DNA from: Paulinella micropora | Taxonomy: Eukaryota > Cercozoa > Imbricatea > Euglyphida > Paulinellidae | Assembly (NCBI GenBank): GCA_019918135.1 | Contig: WBZZ01000617.1 | Coordinates: 1 to 64,000 of the forward strand | DNA length: 64,000 nucleotides | Direction of reading: 5' to 3' | Shown here: positions 34,698 to 44,475 of the stretch, one piece after another | How the letters are laid out: every line of letters begins with the position of its first letter | How positions within the stretch are numbered: position 1 is the first letter of the stretch | Program-made: the position numbers and the translations under genes | The notes under the pieces: generated by a model | Database searches by the model: none | What the model was told of the DNA's origin: nothing | The model's input: the letters and a program-made list of their open reading frames with translations, nothing else

Positions 34698-35105
34698 CTA
34701 GGAAAAAAGGGTGCCCTCTCGCTTTTTTTCTCTTCCCCGCCGAGTTTGGAGCATAGCCAGCGCCAGCGCCGAGTAGAATTCCGCTGGTTTTTCGCACTGG
34801 GGCGAATGTTCACTGTCTGCTACCACTACGTAGGGCACAGTGCCTTTTGACAGCCTGGGCGGCTCAGCACCTCGAGCCAGGATCAACCGATGAATTCTGC
34901 GGCTCGCTCGCACAGCTAATGCCAACGCAACGTGCCCGCCAAAGGAATGGCCCAGCACATCAGGTCTGTCGGGGCACTGTTGCACTACATGCGGCAAATT
35001 CAGCAAATGAACTTCGCGGTAAGACCGCAGCCAGAAACGCACAGTGTCCAAATAAAACAAGGTGCCACTCGACACTCCGTGCACCACAGCCCGCTGGCGC
35101 GGGCT
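34698..35105 (-). pseudogene. Alpha/beta-hydrolase C-terminal part (fossil)
   Basis: The minus strand codes for VLGHSFGGHVALALAVR, a textbook nucleophile elbow (G-H-S-F-G-G) of the alpha/beta-hydrolase fold, followed by RLILARGAEPP and VVVADSEHSPQCEKP, where the His could serve the catalytic triad. Hydrolases of this fold cleave esters, lipids or thioesters. The N-terminal half is missing: upstream the frame runs into repeat families B and C, so this is a truncated remnant. Confidence 0.6.
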
Positions 35106-35109
35106 GATT

Positions 35110-36060
35110 GCGCCCGTCACCGTAAAAGAAAGGGCCAATAGGTTTTCCGGGAAAACATACGCACAGGACAATTCGGCGCCAAATTTAATTCGAGAAACGG
35201 GCAAAAGAAAAAAGTCCACTTCGCGGAAGACGCCGCCGGGAGGAAGACGCCCCCCTCCCCCGTTCTCCCCCCTCCCCCGTTCCCCTTCGAAAGGGGGAGG
35301 GGAGGGGAAGATCTGAAAACATTTGCGCAATAAAAAAAAGATTTGGCGCGCGGTTTTTCTTCCGCGGGAAAACATCCGATTTCCCCACAGGCCCGGCAGC
35401 AACTGGGACGCCCGGTTCATTTGGGGCTAAATCTTGCTGTTCTGGATAAGGCGCGTGATAAGGCCGGAAAAGGCAGTGCTTCCGAGTTTTTACGACAGAA
35501 ATGCCTTTTTGTATCCACATCACTTCCGAAATTCGACCATATCACACCCCGCGCGAGAGTATAGAAAAAGAGAATTTTTAAATTAAAAGCTCGACAGAGT
35601 ATTACACTTGGCACTGAGAGCTAAGAGAGGGAGAAGGAAGAGGCAGGGGAGGGAGGGAGGGCACGAATTCTCTTAGTTCCTCGTGTGAGAACAGGGAGCG
35701 GGAGAGGGAAAAGAGAGGTTAGGGGCGCGGCATCCTCTTAGTTTTTCTTTTTTAGTTCTGCCCCCTGCTCTTTGAGCCCCCCGGGCTCAAGGAGGGGTAG
35801 AGGGGAGGGGAGGTAAAAGACAAATTTAAAGGAGAGGGGGGAGGGGCCCGCCAAGAAAGTGTAAAATACGCTGAATTACAGCTCGACAAAGTCTTACACT
35901 TTATAATCCAGTTTGACCTGTTCATAGTTCAATAAATATTTTTTTTATTCAAAAGTTTGCACACAAAGAGTGGGGGACGGAAAGAGAAAGGGGCGGGGGC
36001 GGGGGGGGGGGGGGGGGGAAGGAGGGGAAAGGAGGGGAAAGTGGATACAGCCAGGGTCGG
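35110..36060. repeat. Repeat mosaic (B, C, A, partial D)
   Basis: It holds family B (about 35136-35225), family C (35455-35555), family A (35585 and 35880), half of family D (about 35757-35800) and a G run of about 18 bases (36000-36018). No gene is supported. Confidence 0.7.
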
Positions 36061-36146
36061 GGGGTCTGTGGCGAGATGCCCCTAAACAAAGCCTTTAATA
36101 TACAGAATAAAGGAGCGACACTCCTCCCTGCGTGCTTTTTGTAATG

Positions 36147-36944
36147 AGAAAGCTATTAGCATGGTCTTGGCTTTTGGCGGTAGGGTGTGCTTTCTGGTGC
36201 GAGCCTGCAGTTGATTGGGCGACCCCTTTTGCTAGCAGCACTGCCAGCCCCGCCGACACCGCGACTCTCCCTAGTGCTAGTCAAAGCGCCTTGACTAGTC
36301 TAACTACCAGCAGTACCAGTGGCAGCCTGAGCATTACGCCCAGCGCCAGCCTTGGCGTCACGCCCAGTGCCAGCCTCAGCATTACTAGCACTGTAAGTCC
36401 TAGTGCTAAGCCCGACGGCAGCCTGAGCAACACCCCCAGTGTCGGCCTAAGCAGTACTAGCATTACCACCCCTAGCGCCACGCCCAGCAGCACTACTAGC
36501 GCTACGCCCAGCGGAAGTCCGAGCAACATTAGCAGTGTCAGCCCTAGCGCTATGCCCGACGGAAGCCTGCGCAACACCCACAGTGCTAGCGAGAGTAGTA
36601 CACCCAGCGCCGACCAGAGCAGTACCAGCAGCGCCAGTCTCAGCGTCACGCCCAGTGCCAGCCTCAGTGTCACGCCCAGCGCCAGCGTCACGCCCAGTGC
36701 TAGCCTCAGCGTCACGCCCAGTGCTAGCCTCAGCGTCACGCCCAGTGCCAGCCTCAACGTCACCCCCAGTGCCAGCCTTAGCGTCACCCCCAGTGCCAGC
36801 CTCAGCGTCACGCCCAGCGCCAGCCTCAGCGTCACGCCCAGCGCCAGCCTCAGCGTCACGCCCAGTGCCAGCCTCAGCGTCACGCCCAGCGCCAGCCTCA
36901 GCGTCACGCCCAGTGCCAGCCTCAAACGGGCACCCCAGTGGTAG
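36147..36944 (+). CDS. Secreted Ser/Thr-rich repeat protein (mucin-like)
   Basis: The protein starts MRKLLAWSWLLAVGCAFWC, a good signal peptide, then is almost wholly Ser, Thr, Pro and Ala with about 14 tandem copies of an eight-residue unit of the form SLSVTPSA in its second half. Such sequences are usually heavily O-glycosylated and lie on cell surfaces or particle surfaces. The tandem DNA repeats are nearly identical, which suggests recent expansion and variable length. It may begin at the Met five codons upstream (36132). The large neighbour at 39.9-43.4 kb has a related Ser/Thr/Pro spacer. Confidence 0.65.
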   Translation, partial: RKLLAWSWLLAVGCAFWCEPAVDWATPFASSTASPADTATLPSASQSALTSLTTSSTSGSLSITPSASLGVTPSASLSITSTVSPSAKPDGSLSNTPSVGLSSTSITTPSATPSSTTSATPSGSPSNISSVSPSAMPDGSLRNTHSASESSTPSADQSSTSSASLSVTPSASLSVTPSASVTPSASLSVTPSASLSVTPSASLNVTPSASLSVTPSASLSVTPSASLSVTPSASLSVTPSASLSVTPSASLSVTPSASLKRAPQW

Positions 36945-37127
36945 TGGACGGTGCGGCGGCTGCCATGCCCACTGCCACGGGGGAGCCTTGGGTTTTGGGC
37001 CTGCTTTTGTTTGAAGGAGCGTTCTTTTTTAAAGTGCCTTGAAGCAGCAGAACTTTCACCACGGCCGACTCTCTCCCCTTGTTGGTCATTTTCGTGGTTG
37101 TTTAATTAAAGCTCACGATTTTACACA

Positions 37128-37153
37128 GCTTGCGCGGCTCAGGCCGCGCAAGC
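37128..37153. terminator. Hairpin at gene end
   Basis: Arms GCTTGCGCGGC and its inverse flank the loop TCAG. The hairpin follows a CATTTTCGTGGTTGTTTAAT phrase that is also found after the kinase-like gene (39855-39876). Confidence 0.6.
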
Positions 37154-37645
37154 AAATAGTTTTCTCGATTTTGGGGGGAAAAGATCCGGGGATGGACGTT
37201 CTTGCCAAGCACGTGGCGGCATTGCGCACTCGTGTGGTACAAGCGCTCGCCCGGGAACACCGCCAGCAGCGGTGTCTGTCGTCGTCGCGCTGGGGGCACG
37301 GTTGTGCCCCCAGCGCGACAAAGATCTTGATGTGCCCTGTATCGACGACACAACCACCACCACCGTCGCCGCCGCCGCGAGCGCTACTGCTGCTTTCTCT
37401 TTCGTCTTGCGCTCTGACCCGACAAGAGATGCCTGTGTACGGCTCCTGTTAAGGGCATCGTAGACATCCAAGGCGGTTTTCTGTTTGACGATGTTAGCTG
37501 GCAAGGCAGCCACTCTGAATCCGCTCTTCTTTTGCCAGAGCAAAAAAAGGAGTAGCACCCAGATTGCCACTACGGTTTCAAACAAGACCAGCATGAGCGA
37601 ATGGGCTGCGAGGAAATTGACGCTGACTGTCTGCTTCTTTTGCAC
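37139..37645 (-). CDS. Single-pass membrane protein, unknown
   Basis: The frame of 168 residues has a strong hydrophobic segment near the N-terminus (LFETVVAIWVLLLFLLW), a basic juxtamembrane part (QKKSGFR), and a low-complexity C-terminal half whose DNA contains a perfect 16-bp-arm hairpin (37284-37319). A second hydrophobic Ala/Val stretch (AAVALAAAATVVVVVSS) may be a second membrane pass. Its family is not recognised. The frame after the hairpin may not be real coding. Confidence 0.4.
   Translation of the reverse strand: MQKKQTVSVNFLAAHSLMLVLFETVVAIWVLLLFLLWQKKSGFRVAALPANIVKQKTALDVYDALNRSRTQASLVGSERKTKEKAAVALAAAATVVVVVSSIQGTSRSLSRWGHNRAPSATTTDTAAGGVPGRALVPHECAMPPRAWQERPSPDLFPPKSRKLFACAA
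37284..37319. terminator. Perfect hairpin with 16-bp arms
   Basis: Arms GTCGCGCTGGGGGCAC and its exact inverse enclose GGTT. It lies within the 3' part of the membrane-protein frame, so the real transcript may end here. Confidence 0.6.
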
Positions 37646-37837
37646 ACGCCTAAGATGTCCTCGTGTACCATTCGGAGGCCTCGCTGGGATTCAAAGCTAA
37701 GCTTGGCTCTGTCCGGCAGCAACCTGCCAAACGAAACTGTGACTCGACATGGCCTTGCATGGCAGCCTGCCTGTACCAAGATACTGCCTGGCGCCGGTGG
37801 GCAGGCCCCCCGCGCGTTCCCCCCCTCTTTTTCCTTT

Positions 37838-37857
37838 CAGGCCGCGTAAGCGGCCTG
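37838..37857. terminator. Hairpin of the CAGGCCGC type, copy 1
   Basis: CAGGCCGC, a GTAA loop and GCGGCCTG. Preceded by CCTTT. The same structure occurs at 38168-38187. A second palindrome (CCCCGGCCGGCCGGGG) follows. Confidence 0.6.
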
Positions 37858-38167
37858 GACCACCCCGGCCGGCCGGGGCGTGCCCAAAAGATACGTAAAA
37901 ATCAGTCTTAGCAACGACATGCACGTCACTAGATCCAGTGGGCGAGACGGCAAGATCTGTTCTTGAGCAGACATGATGTGAAAAATCTGTGTCTTCGCTG
38001 GGTGCGCACGTTTTTCTTTTTTTACACACAAGCCCAAAGGAGGGGAGCGCCCCCCCCCCCCCCCCCCCCCCTTCCACCTTGCGAACCTGCTGCAAGAACG
38101 GGAGGAAGAGATGGGCGGGGAAGGGGGCGGCAGGCCCCCGTGCCCCCCCCCCCCTCACTTTCCCTTT

Positions 38168-38187
38168 CAGGCCGCGCAAGCGGCCTG
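38168..38187. terminator. Hairpin of the CAGGCCGC type, copy 2
   Basis: CAGGCCGC, a GCAA loop and GCGGCCTG, 30 bases upstream of the kinase-like start codon. GATGATTAATAAAAGAG follows and may contain a promoter or a polyadenylation signal. Confidence 0.6.
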
Positions 38188-38216
38188 ATGATTAATAAAA
38201 GAGAGCCCCGCGGGGA

Positions 38217-39824
38217 ATGCCGCGTGCTCACAAGAAGCATTGCCCTCTGAATATAACCTTGCAGCAGCAGGGGCCCCTTAATGATTCGCGTCCGGTTTTT
38301 TATTCGCGGCGCTCGTCAGAGCTATGGAAGATCGGGCTGGAAGTGTTTGGACGAAACCCGCCGTTAGTCCGTGACGATTGTTTTGAAGACAATCAGAGTG
38401 CAAGCACTGCCAGACAAGGTTTAGAGGATCTGGAAAACGAGTTAACGTATGAAACGTTCAATGTTCCAAAGGTGCTGACTGAACAAGTACACATGGAGCC
38501 TCGCGGGGAAGGCGAAGTCGATAAAGATTGTGTAGAGCTGCAAGCAGTGGCAGAAGACTGGGCCCAAAAACCTTGTGTGATTGGGAAATGTCCCAATGCC
38601 AGATTTCAAGCTTTGTTCTTGATCAATAGCAGTGATATAGGTATAGAAGAGCGTAGCCTTGTCTTCATCTGGAAAAAGTCTCTGGTATTCAAGGAAATCA
38701 CGCCTGCTATTAACGAGGAAATTAAGACGGCACCAGAGACCAACAACGTGTTCCTTGAGGTGAGCATGCAATTATACCTGCATCGCGAGACGAAGGGCAT
38801 TGTACCCACGGTTCTGCGTGCGTTTCGGACCTGGAGCAGTCGAAGTGGCCAATATAGCTATTGGATGTGCATGCCCATGGCCGGTGTGTCCTTGCAATCT
38901 ACACAACTACAAAACCCCGATGAAACAACAAAGCAGTCCATTTGCGATGCCATTATCCGAGACGCTACACGTGAGCTAGCTGTGTTGAAGACAAATCGCT
39001 TTGTGGCGATAGATTCAGCTGCACAGAACTACCTGTACTCAACAAGCAAGCAAGCGCTGCGTGCGATTGACTTTGACAACAAGCGGATGCTGTTTGTTGA
39101 ACCAGCTCCAGCCGACTCCAAAATAGACCATCGCTCGGCCCATCACAATGCTTTCATGTTTAATTTCTATGGTTTTCGGCTTTCGAACCCAGGTCTGCGT
39201 ATGCCCAAGGTGGAGCAAGTAGTAGCGTTTCTGAATGCAATGTCCTTCTACTGCGGTTGGTGCGGAACCCTAGGCTCTGTAGACAGGTATGGCTTGGAAT
39301 GGTTGCCTTTCAACACCGTAGTAGGCGTGGTAAAAGATTGTTTCGAAAACACATCTGAGATAGTGCACAGGGTTGCAGCTATTTGGTGCGCGGATGTGTT
39401 AATGCAACAAAGGATACATAGCCCCGTTTACTACTGGTATTGCTATCTTGTCAGATGTGGCACACGTTGGGACAAGAACATACTCGTACCAAAATACGAG
39501 AAAGATTACGAGGCTGCAGAACGAATTAAACTCCCAGGATCGCGGCTGTGGAAGCTGGGTTTGCTAATCGAACCCCACGGTCAAGGGTTTCTGACATTGC
39601 AGGAGAATAACTGGGATCTGCTGGAATTGACAGAACACATTTTCAGTGGCGCTAAGTCAGATACACTGCATTCCATTCTGTGCGAAATGACGATGGAACT
39701 AATTACGTTGGTGCTGCTACACTACTCCAAGTTGAAAGACTCCCGGGCCAAAGACTCTGCAGTCCTGAGATGTGCCCAGATTCCAGCGCGCATCTGTCAT
39801 CCAGCTTCGAAGGCCATGTCTTAA
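38217..39824 (+). CDS. Divergent protein-kinase-like protein
   Basis: This is a whole frame of 535 residues. Between about 150 and 290 it shows the landmarks of a kinase fold: a beta-strand Lys (SLVFKEI, about 157), a Glu in a following helix (FLEVSMQLYLHRE), a hinge-like MCMPMAGVSL, a catalytic-loop-like IDSAAQNYLY with Asp and Asn in the right spacing (about 265-270) and RAIDFDNKR in place of the DFG box (about 284). Active kinases use these residues for ATP and metal binding. The missing HRD His and the DFD box suggest a highly diverged enzyme or a lipid or small-molecule kinase relative. The C-terminal 240 residues are unknown. Large DNA viruses often encode such kinases. The stop codon lies in the 5' arm of a hairpin. 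Confidence 0.55.
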   Translation: MPRAHKKHCPLNITLQQQGPLNDSRPVFYSRRSSELWKIGLEVFGRNPPLVRDDCFEDNQSASTARQGLEDLENELTYETFNVPKVLTEQVHMEPRGEGEVDKDCVELQAVAEDWAQKPCVIGKCPNARFQALFLINSSDIGIEERSLVFIWKKSLVFKEITPAINEEIKTAPETNNVFLEVSMQLYLHRETKGIVPTVLRAFRTWSSRSGQYSYWMCMPMAGVSLQSTQLQNPDETTKQSICDAIIRDATRELAVLKTNRFVAIDSAAQNYLYSTSKQALRAIDFDNKRMLFVEPAPADSKIDHRSAHHNAFMFNFYGFRLSNPGLRMPKVEQVVAFLNAMSFYCGWCGTLGSVDRYGLEWLPFNTVVGVVKDCFENTSEIVHRVAAIWCADVLMQQRIHSPVYYWYCYLVRCGTRWDKNILVPKYEKDYEAAERIKLPGSRLWKLGLLIEPHGQGFLTLQENNWDLLELTEHIFSGAKSDTLHSILCEMTMELITLVLLHYSKLKDSRAKDSAVLRCAQIPARICHPASKAMS

Positions 39825-39844
39825 TTTTCTTCTTCAGAAAATTA
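39822..39844 (+). terminator. Hairpin over the stop codon of the kinase-like gene
   Basis: TAATTTTCT, loop TCTTC, AGAAAATTA. The TAA stop forms the start of the 5' arm. The phrase CATTTTCATGGTTGTTTAATTAAAGC follows (39855-39880) as after 37085. Confidence 0.6.
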
Positions 39845-39884
39845 GAGCTCGTCATTTTCATGGTTGTTTAATTAAAGCTTGTAA

Positions 39885-40595
39885 CTACGGGTTATTGTCG
39901 TAAGTAAAGTAGAAGAGACAGCCCACGGTATCAGTGTAGCTGCCGCCGCCGCTGGAGTGAGGACAGTTTGTGCATGGTCGAACAAACAGACCCGAGTCCC
40001 AGTCACCAAGATTATATCTATTCCATGTCAGACAGCGATCCGGCCTCTCCTTGAATTTTATAAGATACCTTTGGCCGTAATCATCAGAGCCCAAGGAACC
40101 GTATAGTTCAATCGTAAATTTGAACGCGGCATCGAACGCCGCTCCATCCTTCCATTTATTTGTTTCCGTAGCAGCAAACACCCATTCGTTATGATCAAGG
40201 TGGAAGTTACTGTACAAGTACATGCCTCCGACCTTGAGGAGAAACGAGCCGTCGGCGGCTTGCCTGTAGGCATAGGAACATCCATCGGCTGCGCCACACT
40301 TGGAGCTGGCATGATAGAAGGCGGGACGGTTGGAATAAGTGTAAACACAGGCTTTGCCTCGCTCTGTCCGCATCCTGGCCCAGTCGTGGCAAACAAAGCC
40401 GCCAGTAAGGTCAAAGCAAACCTTGCTCGGGTTGAAGCTGCGTGTCGGATCGTAGCAGGTGCCTTGTTGTGTACACTCGTTGACGTTAGTGCACACGCGG
40501 CCGTCTCCTTGGTAGCCTGGTTTGCACGCGCAAGTGTAACTGCCGTACGTGTTGGTGCAGATGGCAGCTGAGCTACATAGGTGTGTACCGAGCAC
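39885..40595 (-). CDS. Calcium-binding EGF-domain protein, C-terminal part
   Basis: The minus strand encodes a canonical calcium-binding EGF module: [15 protein letters not shown] (its first residues lie just before the first Met of this frame), then [18 protein letters not shown] and a second [11 protein letters not shown] start. The NTxGSYxCxC core, with its Asn for hydroxylation and calcium, is typical of animal extracellular proteins. The remaining 170 residues are Cys-poor and aromatic-rich, ending RCLTWN, GLFVRPC and a WNRY segment that weakly recalls ricin-type lectin folds. The frame lies in series with two further frames on the same strand (40573-43086 and 43108-43368); together they look like parts of one secreted-protein gene that is broken or complex. 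Confidence 0.75.
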   Translation of the reverse strand: MLGTHLCSSAAICTNTYGSYTCACKPGYQGDGRVCTNVNECTQQGTCYDPTRSFNPSKVCFDLTGGFVCHDWARMRTERGKACVYTYSNRPAFYHASSKCGAADGCSYAYRQAADGSFLLKVGGMYLYSNFHLDHNEWVFAATETNKWKDGAAFDAAFKFTIELYGSLGSDDYGQRYLIKFKERPDRCLTWNRYNLGDWDSGLFVRPCTNCPHSSGGGSYTDTVGCLFYFTYDNNP

Positions 40596-43086
40596 ACACT
40601 CGTCGACGTCGGGCGACTGAGTAGGCGTGCCAGTGCGCGTGGGGGTGCGCGTGGGGGGGCGTTTGCGTTGGGGTGGGGGTCCGAGTCGGGGTGGCGCTGG
40701 CGTACCGCGTCAGCACGTACAGCTCCGTCCCGTCGTCGCCGCAGCTCTGCAGGCTCAGGGCAGTGCTGGCGCTGCTAGCTGCCACGCACAACAAATTGTC
40801 CGGCGCCACCAGATTGTACAGGGGCCCAACATAGCCGGGCTGCACCCAGCGCGGCTGCGGGAATGACACCCGACGCAACGTGAACCACTTGACGGAGCCA
40901 GGGGGCTCCAGGCCGAGCCGGTAGGATTCGAATTGCCAGCCGCCGCCCGCCACGGGCACGCTCTGCCACTGGTAGGGCGTGGTCTCGTTGTAGAACGTAA
41001 CCGAGTAGCGGACGCGATCTGCGTGCGGCTCCAGGGTAGCCAGCATGGCCACGTCAGCCAGGCCGGCGGCGGTGGCACGTGGGTCCAGGCCGGCGGTACT
41101 CTGAACTACCGTGAGCGTAGTAGTCCCCCGCCCCTGCGCCCGGAGCCACCACAGTTCTTCTTGGTCCTGTTGCAAGTTGGTCACAAAAACCGAAACCACC
41201 AGGTAGACGGGCCCGTAGCGCGTCTCGTAGGCCAGCGGCGTGGGCGAGGTCAGAGGCAAGGGTGTGCGCGAGGCGCTGTTCGAGCCACTGATTCTGTCGA
41301 GCTCGCTATCCTGTAGCAACTGGAAGTTGGCGCAACTTGGTGACTGGTTCTGCCACCCCGACACGACGGCATCGCCTAGGAGCAAGGGGCGCTTAATGCA
41401 CCAAACGTAAAGAAGCGTGGAGACGAACCATACAGTTGCAGGTTTGTAGGCGCAGGTATATTTCTGGCTTAAAGTAGATCCGCCCAGCTCCCACAAAGTA
41501 TCAGGCGAGGAGCGCCACAGTAACTCTGTGTTTACGCTGCCAGCCTGCGATGAGCAGAGTCGCACCAAAACCCCCCCTGTCAGCCGAGCGGTCCCGTAGG
41601 TTTGTGCGTTCTCTGTTAGGTAGGTTTGGGGACTAGCAGGGTCTGCGTAACGCAAGAGACGGCCATCGCTCCACCCAGCTGCGCAGCGTCGGAACCCTGT
41701 TTGGTTTGTAGGACACAACTCCCAGGTGCTCGTCTGCGTGCACAGACACAGCCCAGAACTTTGGTCCCGGAAGAGCCGGAGGGAGTTGGGGGGAGAGGCC
41801 GACGAAGAGGGAGAGGCCGACAAAGAAGGAGACATCGACAAAGGGGGAGAGGTCGTCGGCGAGATCGAGATGGTGGGCGAGCGGCTGGAGGTAATTGAAC
41901 GTGAGAGTGAACGCGAGGGTGTGCGACTGGGGCTGCGGGACGGTAGGCTCCAGGGCGCGTTGGCGCTGAGCGCGCGCGTGCGGGCCGACAGGTGGCAGCT
42001 GGCGTCGGACGGCACTGGCTCCTCGCAGCGCTCGCCCATAAAACCCTCGTCGCACAGGCACACGGCGTACGGCCGCTCCGCCAGCCAGCTCTGTGCGGCG
42101 CCGTCCGCGAGCGCGGTCGGCCAGCGCCCGCGCTCGCACAGCTGGCCCCGACCGTGGCAGAAGCTGTGGCGTGGGCAGCAGCCCGCGGCGCCCCCCTCGT
42201 TCAGCCAGCAGCGGCAGCGGTCGAACTGGCAACCCAGTTGTCCGGCCGCACAGAACTCTGCTCCGGCGCAGGCCGCGCACGAGCCCGCGGGCCTCGTCGC
42301 CAGCGCTAGCTCGTAGGGTCTGCAGGGTGAATAGCGCGTGTCGTGCAGGCTCCGGTCGCAGGAGCGCAGCCGCAGCATGCCGCTGTCCTGGCACACAGTG
42401 CGGGGCTCCGTCCACGCCCCCTCGCCGGCGCCGGCGCAGCCCGCGTAGTTCGGCAGCTCTCCGCGGCACGGCCAGCGGCAGTACACGCTGCAGAGCCTGC
42501 CGGCGGCCGAGGCGTCTGGCACGGAGTTCACGCGCCAGGGCTGCGGCGCGTGCGCGTTGCTGCACAGCACGATGGCAGACCGCGCGGCTTCGCAGGGCTC
42601 TGAGCTTGCCAGGGACTCGACGCTGCTGCCACTCAGGAGCAGCCTGGGCGGTACGTCCAGGCACTCGACCGTGTGGGTCGCCGCGAGCGTGGACACGTTG
42701 ACGTTGCTGTAATCGTGACAGCAGTAGCGCCACGCTGGCAAACCGGCGGCCGACGAGGGGGGCGAGGGCTCCAGGCCGCACACGACCGCGAACCAGTTCT
42801 GCTTGCCGCTTTGGGCTAGCACTGCACCCATCCCCCAAGAAGCTAGCGCCAGCGCCTGGCCCGGGCGGGCCGTGAACAGTTGTTCGAGGCGGGTCAGGTT
42901 GGGCGTCAGCCAGCGCCTGGCGACTAGCTCCACGTCGCTGGCGAGCCAGCCCCAGGCCGAGTCCCGGCGGATTCGGCCCACCGGTCCAAGCCTCCAGCCC
43001 AGTGGGTTCGGTCGCTCGGCCTGCAGCTGTTGCAGGTCCAGCGGCGAACAGAGCAGGGAGTACGCCTCCACGTCGGACCTGGGCAC
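40573..43086 (-). CDS. Large Cys-rich extracellular protein (EGF and Ser/Thr/Pro spacer)
   Basis: The 837-residue frame has over 30 Cys residues in its first 370 residues, including an EGF-type end ([18 protein letters not shown]), then a Ser/Thr/Pro spacer ([18 protein letters not shown]) like a mucin stalk, then a region with Trp and Cys ([32 protein letters not shown]) that may hold lectin-like beta folds, ending in a Thr-Pro run. It begins downstream of a signal-peptide frame in the same phase. This is the architecture of an adhesive surface or secreted protein. A host origin by capture is possible because the EGF grammar is animal-like. The gene looks interrupted, so activity cannot be assumed. 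Confidence 0.6.
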   Translation of the reverse strand: MPRSDVEAYSLLCSPLDLQQLQAERPNPLGWRLGPVGRIRRDSAWGWLASDVELVARRWLTPNLTRLEQLFTARPGQALALASWGMGAVLAQSGKQNWFAVVCGLEPSPPSSAAGLPAWRYCCHDYSNVNVSTLAATHTVECLDVPPRLLLSGSSVESLASSEPCEAARSAIVLCSNAHAPQPWRVNSVPDASAAGRLCSVYCRWPCRGELPNYAGCAGAGEGAWTEPRTVCQDSGMLRLRSCDRSLHDTRYSPCRPYELALATRPAGSCAACAGAEFCAAGQLGCQFDRCRCWLNEGGAAGCCPRHSFCHGRGQLCERGRWPTALADGAAQSWLAERPYAVCLCDEGFMGERCEEPVPSDASCHLSARTRALSANAPWSLPSRSPSRTPSRSLSRSITSSRSPTISISPTTSPPLSMSPSLSASPSSSASPPNSLRLFRDQSSGLCLCTQTSTWELCPTNQTGFRRCAAGWSDGRLLRYADPASPQTYLTENAQTYGTARLTGGVLVRLCSSQAGSVNTELLWRSSPDTLWELGGSTLSQKYTCAYKPATVWFVSTLLYVWCIKRPLLLGDAVVSGWQNQSPSCANFQLLQDSELDRISGSNSASRTPLPLTSPTPLAYETRYGPVYLVVSVFVTNLQQDQEELWWLRAQGRGTTTLTVVQSTAGLDPRATAAGLADVAMLATLEPHADRVRYSVTFYNETTPYQWQSVPVAGGGWQFESYRLGLEPPGSVKWFTLRRVSFPQPRWVQPGYVGPLYNLVAPDNLLCVAASSASTALSLQSCGDDGTELYVLTRYASATPTRTPTPTQTPPHAHPHAHWHAYSVARRRRVCARYTPM

Positions 43087-43107
43087 GGGGCACGCGTCGC
43101 CATAGTA

Positions 43108-43368
43108 TTACAGCACCTGCGGGTTGGAGCTACACCACACTAGTTGCCTAACCCGCAGCAGGTTATCCAGGGGCTCTGCGTTGGGCAGCCATTCGCGGCA
43201 GTAATTGTTGCTGCCTAACGGGACTGTGGCAAATTCCCGCGACCACCCACTGTAGCCCGTCGTCAAGTCGAGGTTCACGCGCCAGGAGACCTTGCTCGTC
43301 AGCCCCCCGAGCTGATCCGCCAGGCTTACGACGGCAATAGCGAGCAGGATCCAGCACCACTGCATCAT
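43108..43368 (-). CDS. Signal-peptide N-terminal part of the EGF-type gene
   Basis: The frame starts MMQWCWILLAIAVVSLADQL, a clear secretion signal, followed by a Trp/Cys-containing domain (LDLTTGYSGWSREF, LVWCSSNPQ). It directly precedes the large Cys-rich frame in the same phase, so it is likely the N-terminus of the same ancestral protein. A poly-C run (43388-43400) lies upstream. Confidence 0.6.
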   Translation of the reverse strand: MMQWCWILLAIAVVSLADQLGGLTSKVSWRVNLDLTTGYSGWSREFATVPLGSNNYCREWLPNAEPLDNLLRVRQLVWCSSNPQVL

Positions 43369-43379
43369 CCAATCCGCGC

Positions 43380-43635
43380 CCCTTGCCCCCCCCCCCCCCC
43401 TACTTGTGCCCCGTTTTTTTTTGCGTGCTGCTTCTTCTTTAGTTTGGTTCGTCTTTTCTGGCTTGTTAGTTTTTTATTGAGGCAACTTTGACGTCTATAG
43501 CTCACTACCTCTCCTCCTTCTTCCCCCCCCCCCACTCTTCCCCCGCTTTCTCGCCCTCTTGTTCCTTTTTGTACTTTCCCTCCCTTTCCTTCCCCCCCCA
43601 TCTTTCCTTTCGTAGTGTGTTATTTGGTCTGCACT
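43380..43635. other. Spacer with pyrimidine-rich sequence
   Basis: It contains C runs, a GTTAGTTTTTTATTGAGGCA stretch and CT-rich DNA between two minus-strand genes. No gene is seen. Confidence 0.4.
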
Positions 43636-44438
43636 TCATCGCTTCTCCTGTCTCTGTTTCAGCAGGGACGCAAGTATGTAGGCACGGAAATCGGGCCCAA
43701 TGTTTGCGTTGCCAATTTTTTGTGTTAACCGTGCTGCGATTGTATCCAACTTTGCCTGCGGATCGAGAGCCAAGTTGAGATGTACTCGCTGAGGTTCTAG
43801 CAGGAGATATGCAGCGATAGCAGAGGACTGGTAGGCGCATTCCCAACCTTTGCGCTGTTCGCAGCAATGGATAACCCTCAGCTGGATTTCAACTCCTCCG
43901 CCCTGGCCCAGCGTCAGTACCTCCTGCAGACTGTTTCTTACACGGTTGGCAGCGGCTACCAATGCTTGACTGATTCCGGAAGATTCCCGCAGAGTGTTTA
44001 TAACTAACATAGTGGCTTTCTTCTGCCCAACCGCCAAGATTATGGTGCCCCAATGTGTTCCAGTATCCATTCCTCTTCCGGTACGCTCCAAAATGCCCCC
44101 CCCCAAACCCATTGCTGATTCCAGACAAAAAAATCCCCGAATTCTGATGTGCTGGAATTTCCTTTTGGATTTGTAGTGTAGCTTGGCTTCTCCATCCGCC
44201 CACTGCTTCTTCGTGGCAAAGGGCTTGCATGTCCAGGCAATCAATAGCCTTAGCGTCAGGGACGATTGTTGCAATCACCCTAAGCAGGAAGGTGAACGTG
44301 TCAGCGTTGGCAAATTCATCGGGCTGGGCACGCATATTCTCCAAGACAGAGCTTGTCGTAGGAATATTGTAACTTTGGGCAGCGAGCCTTTGCAGCCATG
44401 CAAAAGAAGAAGAAGAAGAAGAAGAAGAAGAAGAAGAA

Positions 44439-44475
<37 letters not shown>

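Noticed and set aside
41633-43093. A 486-residue Arg/Ala-rich frame
   Set aside because: Alternate frame of the Cys-rich EGF-type gene, created by high GC at the third position.
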